From Candidatus Paenalcaligenes intestinipullorum (GTDB lineage: Bacteria; Pseudomonadota; Gammaproteobacteria; Burkholderiales; Burkholderiaceae_B), in the NCBI GenBank assembly GCA_019120675.1, contig DWUQ01000164.1, positions 1 to 5,496 of the forward strand: 5,496 nucleotides of DNA. The letters are read 5' to 3'. Positions 5,347-5,496 of this stretch are shown piece after piece. A program made the translations under genes and the position numbers. The notes under the pieces were generated by a model. It searched no databases and had not been told where the DNA came from. It worked only from the letters and a program-made list of their open reading frames with translations. Numbering within the stretch: position 1 is the first letter of the stretch; each line of letters opens with the position of its first letter.

Positions 5347-5496
5347 GTGACAGAGCTCAAAAACCAAGCTAGTACGAAAAATAACAACGTTACAGAGCTA
5401 AGATGCAACACTAAGCCAGTTTAAAAAACGGAGCATGGTGTCGTGCATCGACTTAGTCAGCATTGAGTACGTTATCTAAAGTTTAAACACCAACCC

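Larger units (their letters stand above)
5293..5347. repeat. Inverted repeat formed by parS sites 4 and 5
   Basis: CTGTTTCACGTGGAAC at 5293-5308 recurs as an exact reverse complement at 5332-5347, separated by a 23-bp spacer made almost entirely of A and T. The arms are the two asymmetric parS sites, so the pair presents mirror-image ParB loading sites around an easily melted centre. Confidence 0.85.
5051..5496. other. Non-coding region upstream of mnmG with three parS sites; origin-proximal
   Basis: No convincing gene is present in these 446 bases. The region holds the probable mnmG promoter (-10 at 5080-5085), parS sites at 5155-5170, 5294-5309 and 5331-5346, and an AT-rich stretch (5310-5331) between the last two. 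A short palindrome, CGGCTAGCCG, lies at 5211-5220. I found no good DnaA box (TTATCCACA type) on either strand here, so the replication origin proper is not demonstrated. All genes in the window point leftward, away from this region, consistent with an origin here or further right. Positions 5347-5496 show nothing recognisable beyond a GTTTAAAC palindrome near 5480. Confidence 0.6.

Noticed and set aside
5434..5478. Plus-strand 14-codon ATG frame preceded by GGAG (possible leader peptide)
   Set aside because: Too short and without a recognisable attenuator or downstream gene in the window; GGAG-ATG pairs like this arise by chance.

Overview
The window looks like a conserved, origin-proximal piece of a betaproteobacterial chromosome. 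All genes lie on the minus strand, so the map reads right to left: a 446-bp non-coding region, then mnmG, rsmG, parA, parB, tRNA-Tyr(GUA), tRNA-Gly(UCC), tRNA-Thr(GGU), and the first 47 codons of tuf (EF-Tu), cut by the left edge. An mnmG-rsmG-parA-parB block running straight into a tRNA-tuf operon is the order I recall for Alcaligenaceae (Bordetella type), and the protein sequences look Burkholderiales-like. Base composition is visibly lower in G+C than Bordetella, so a lower-GC relative is the best guess. The family is inference; a betaproteobacterium is well supported.

Region by region. Positions 5051-5496 are non-coding, with three parS-type sites and the likely mnmG promoter. Positions 1654-5050 hold mnmG, rsmG and parA, tightly packed: mnmG and rsmG overlap by ATGA, and parA starts five bases after the rsmG stop. 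mnmG and rsmG each carry one further parS site inside their coding sequence, giving five parS sites over about 2.7 kb. Positions 693-1628 hold parB. Positions 508-692 contain the probable promoters of the tRNA-tuf operon. Positions 189-507 hold three complete tRNA genes, each with an encoded CCA.

The genes serve two core jobs. One is chromosome segregation: the ParA ATPase, the ParB CTPase clamp and the parS loading sites. The other is translation: MnmG and RsmG modify tRNA and 16S rRNA, and the tRNAs and EF-Tu feed the ribosome.

The most striking observation is that parB is broken by one in-frame amber codon (TAG, 972-974). The reading frame continues undamaged after it for another 92 sense codons. 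The stop separates the ParA-contact, CTPase and parS-binding parts from the C-terminal dimerisation domain. Yet all five parS sites retain an intact 14-bp core. This fits a recent mutation, a sequencing error, or readthrough/recoding, and the window alone cannot distinguish these. I see no mobile element, CRISPR array or clearly new multi-gene system.
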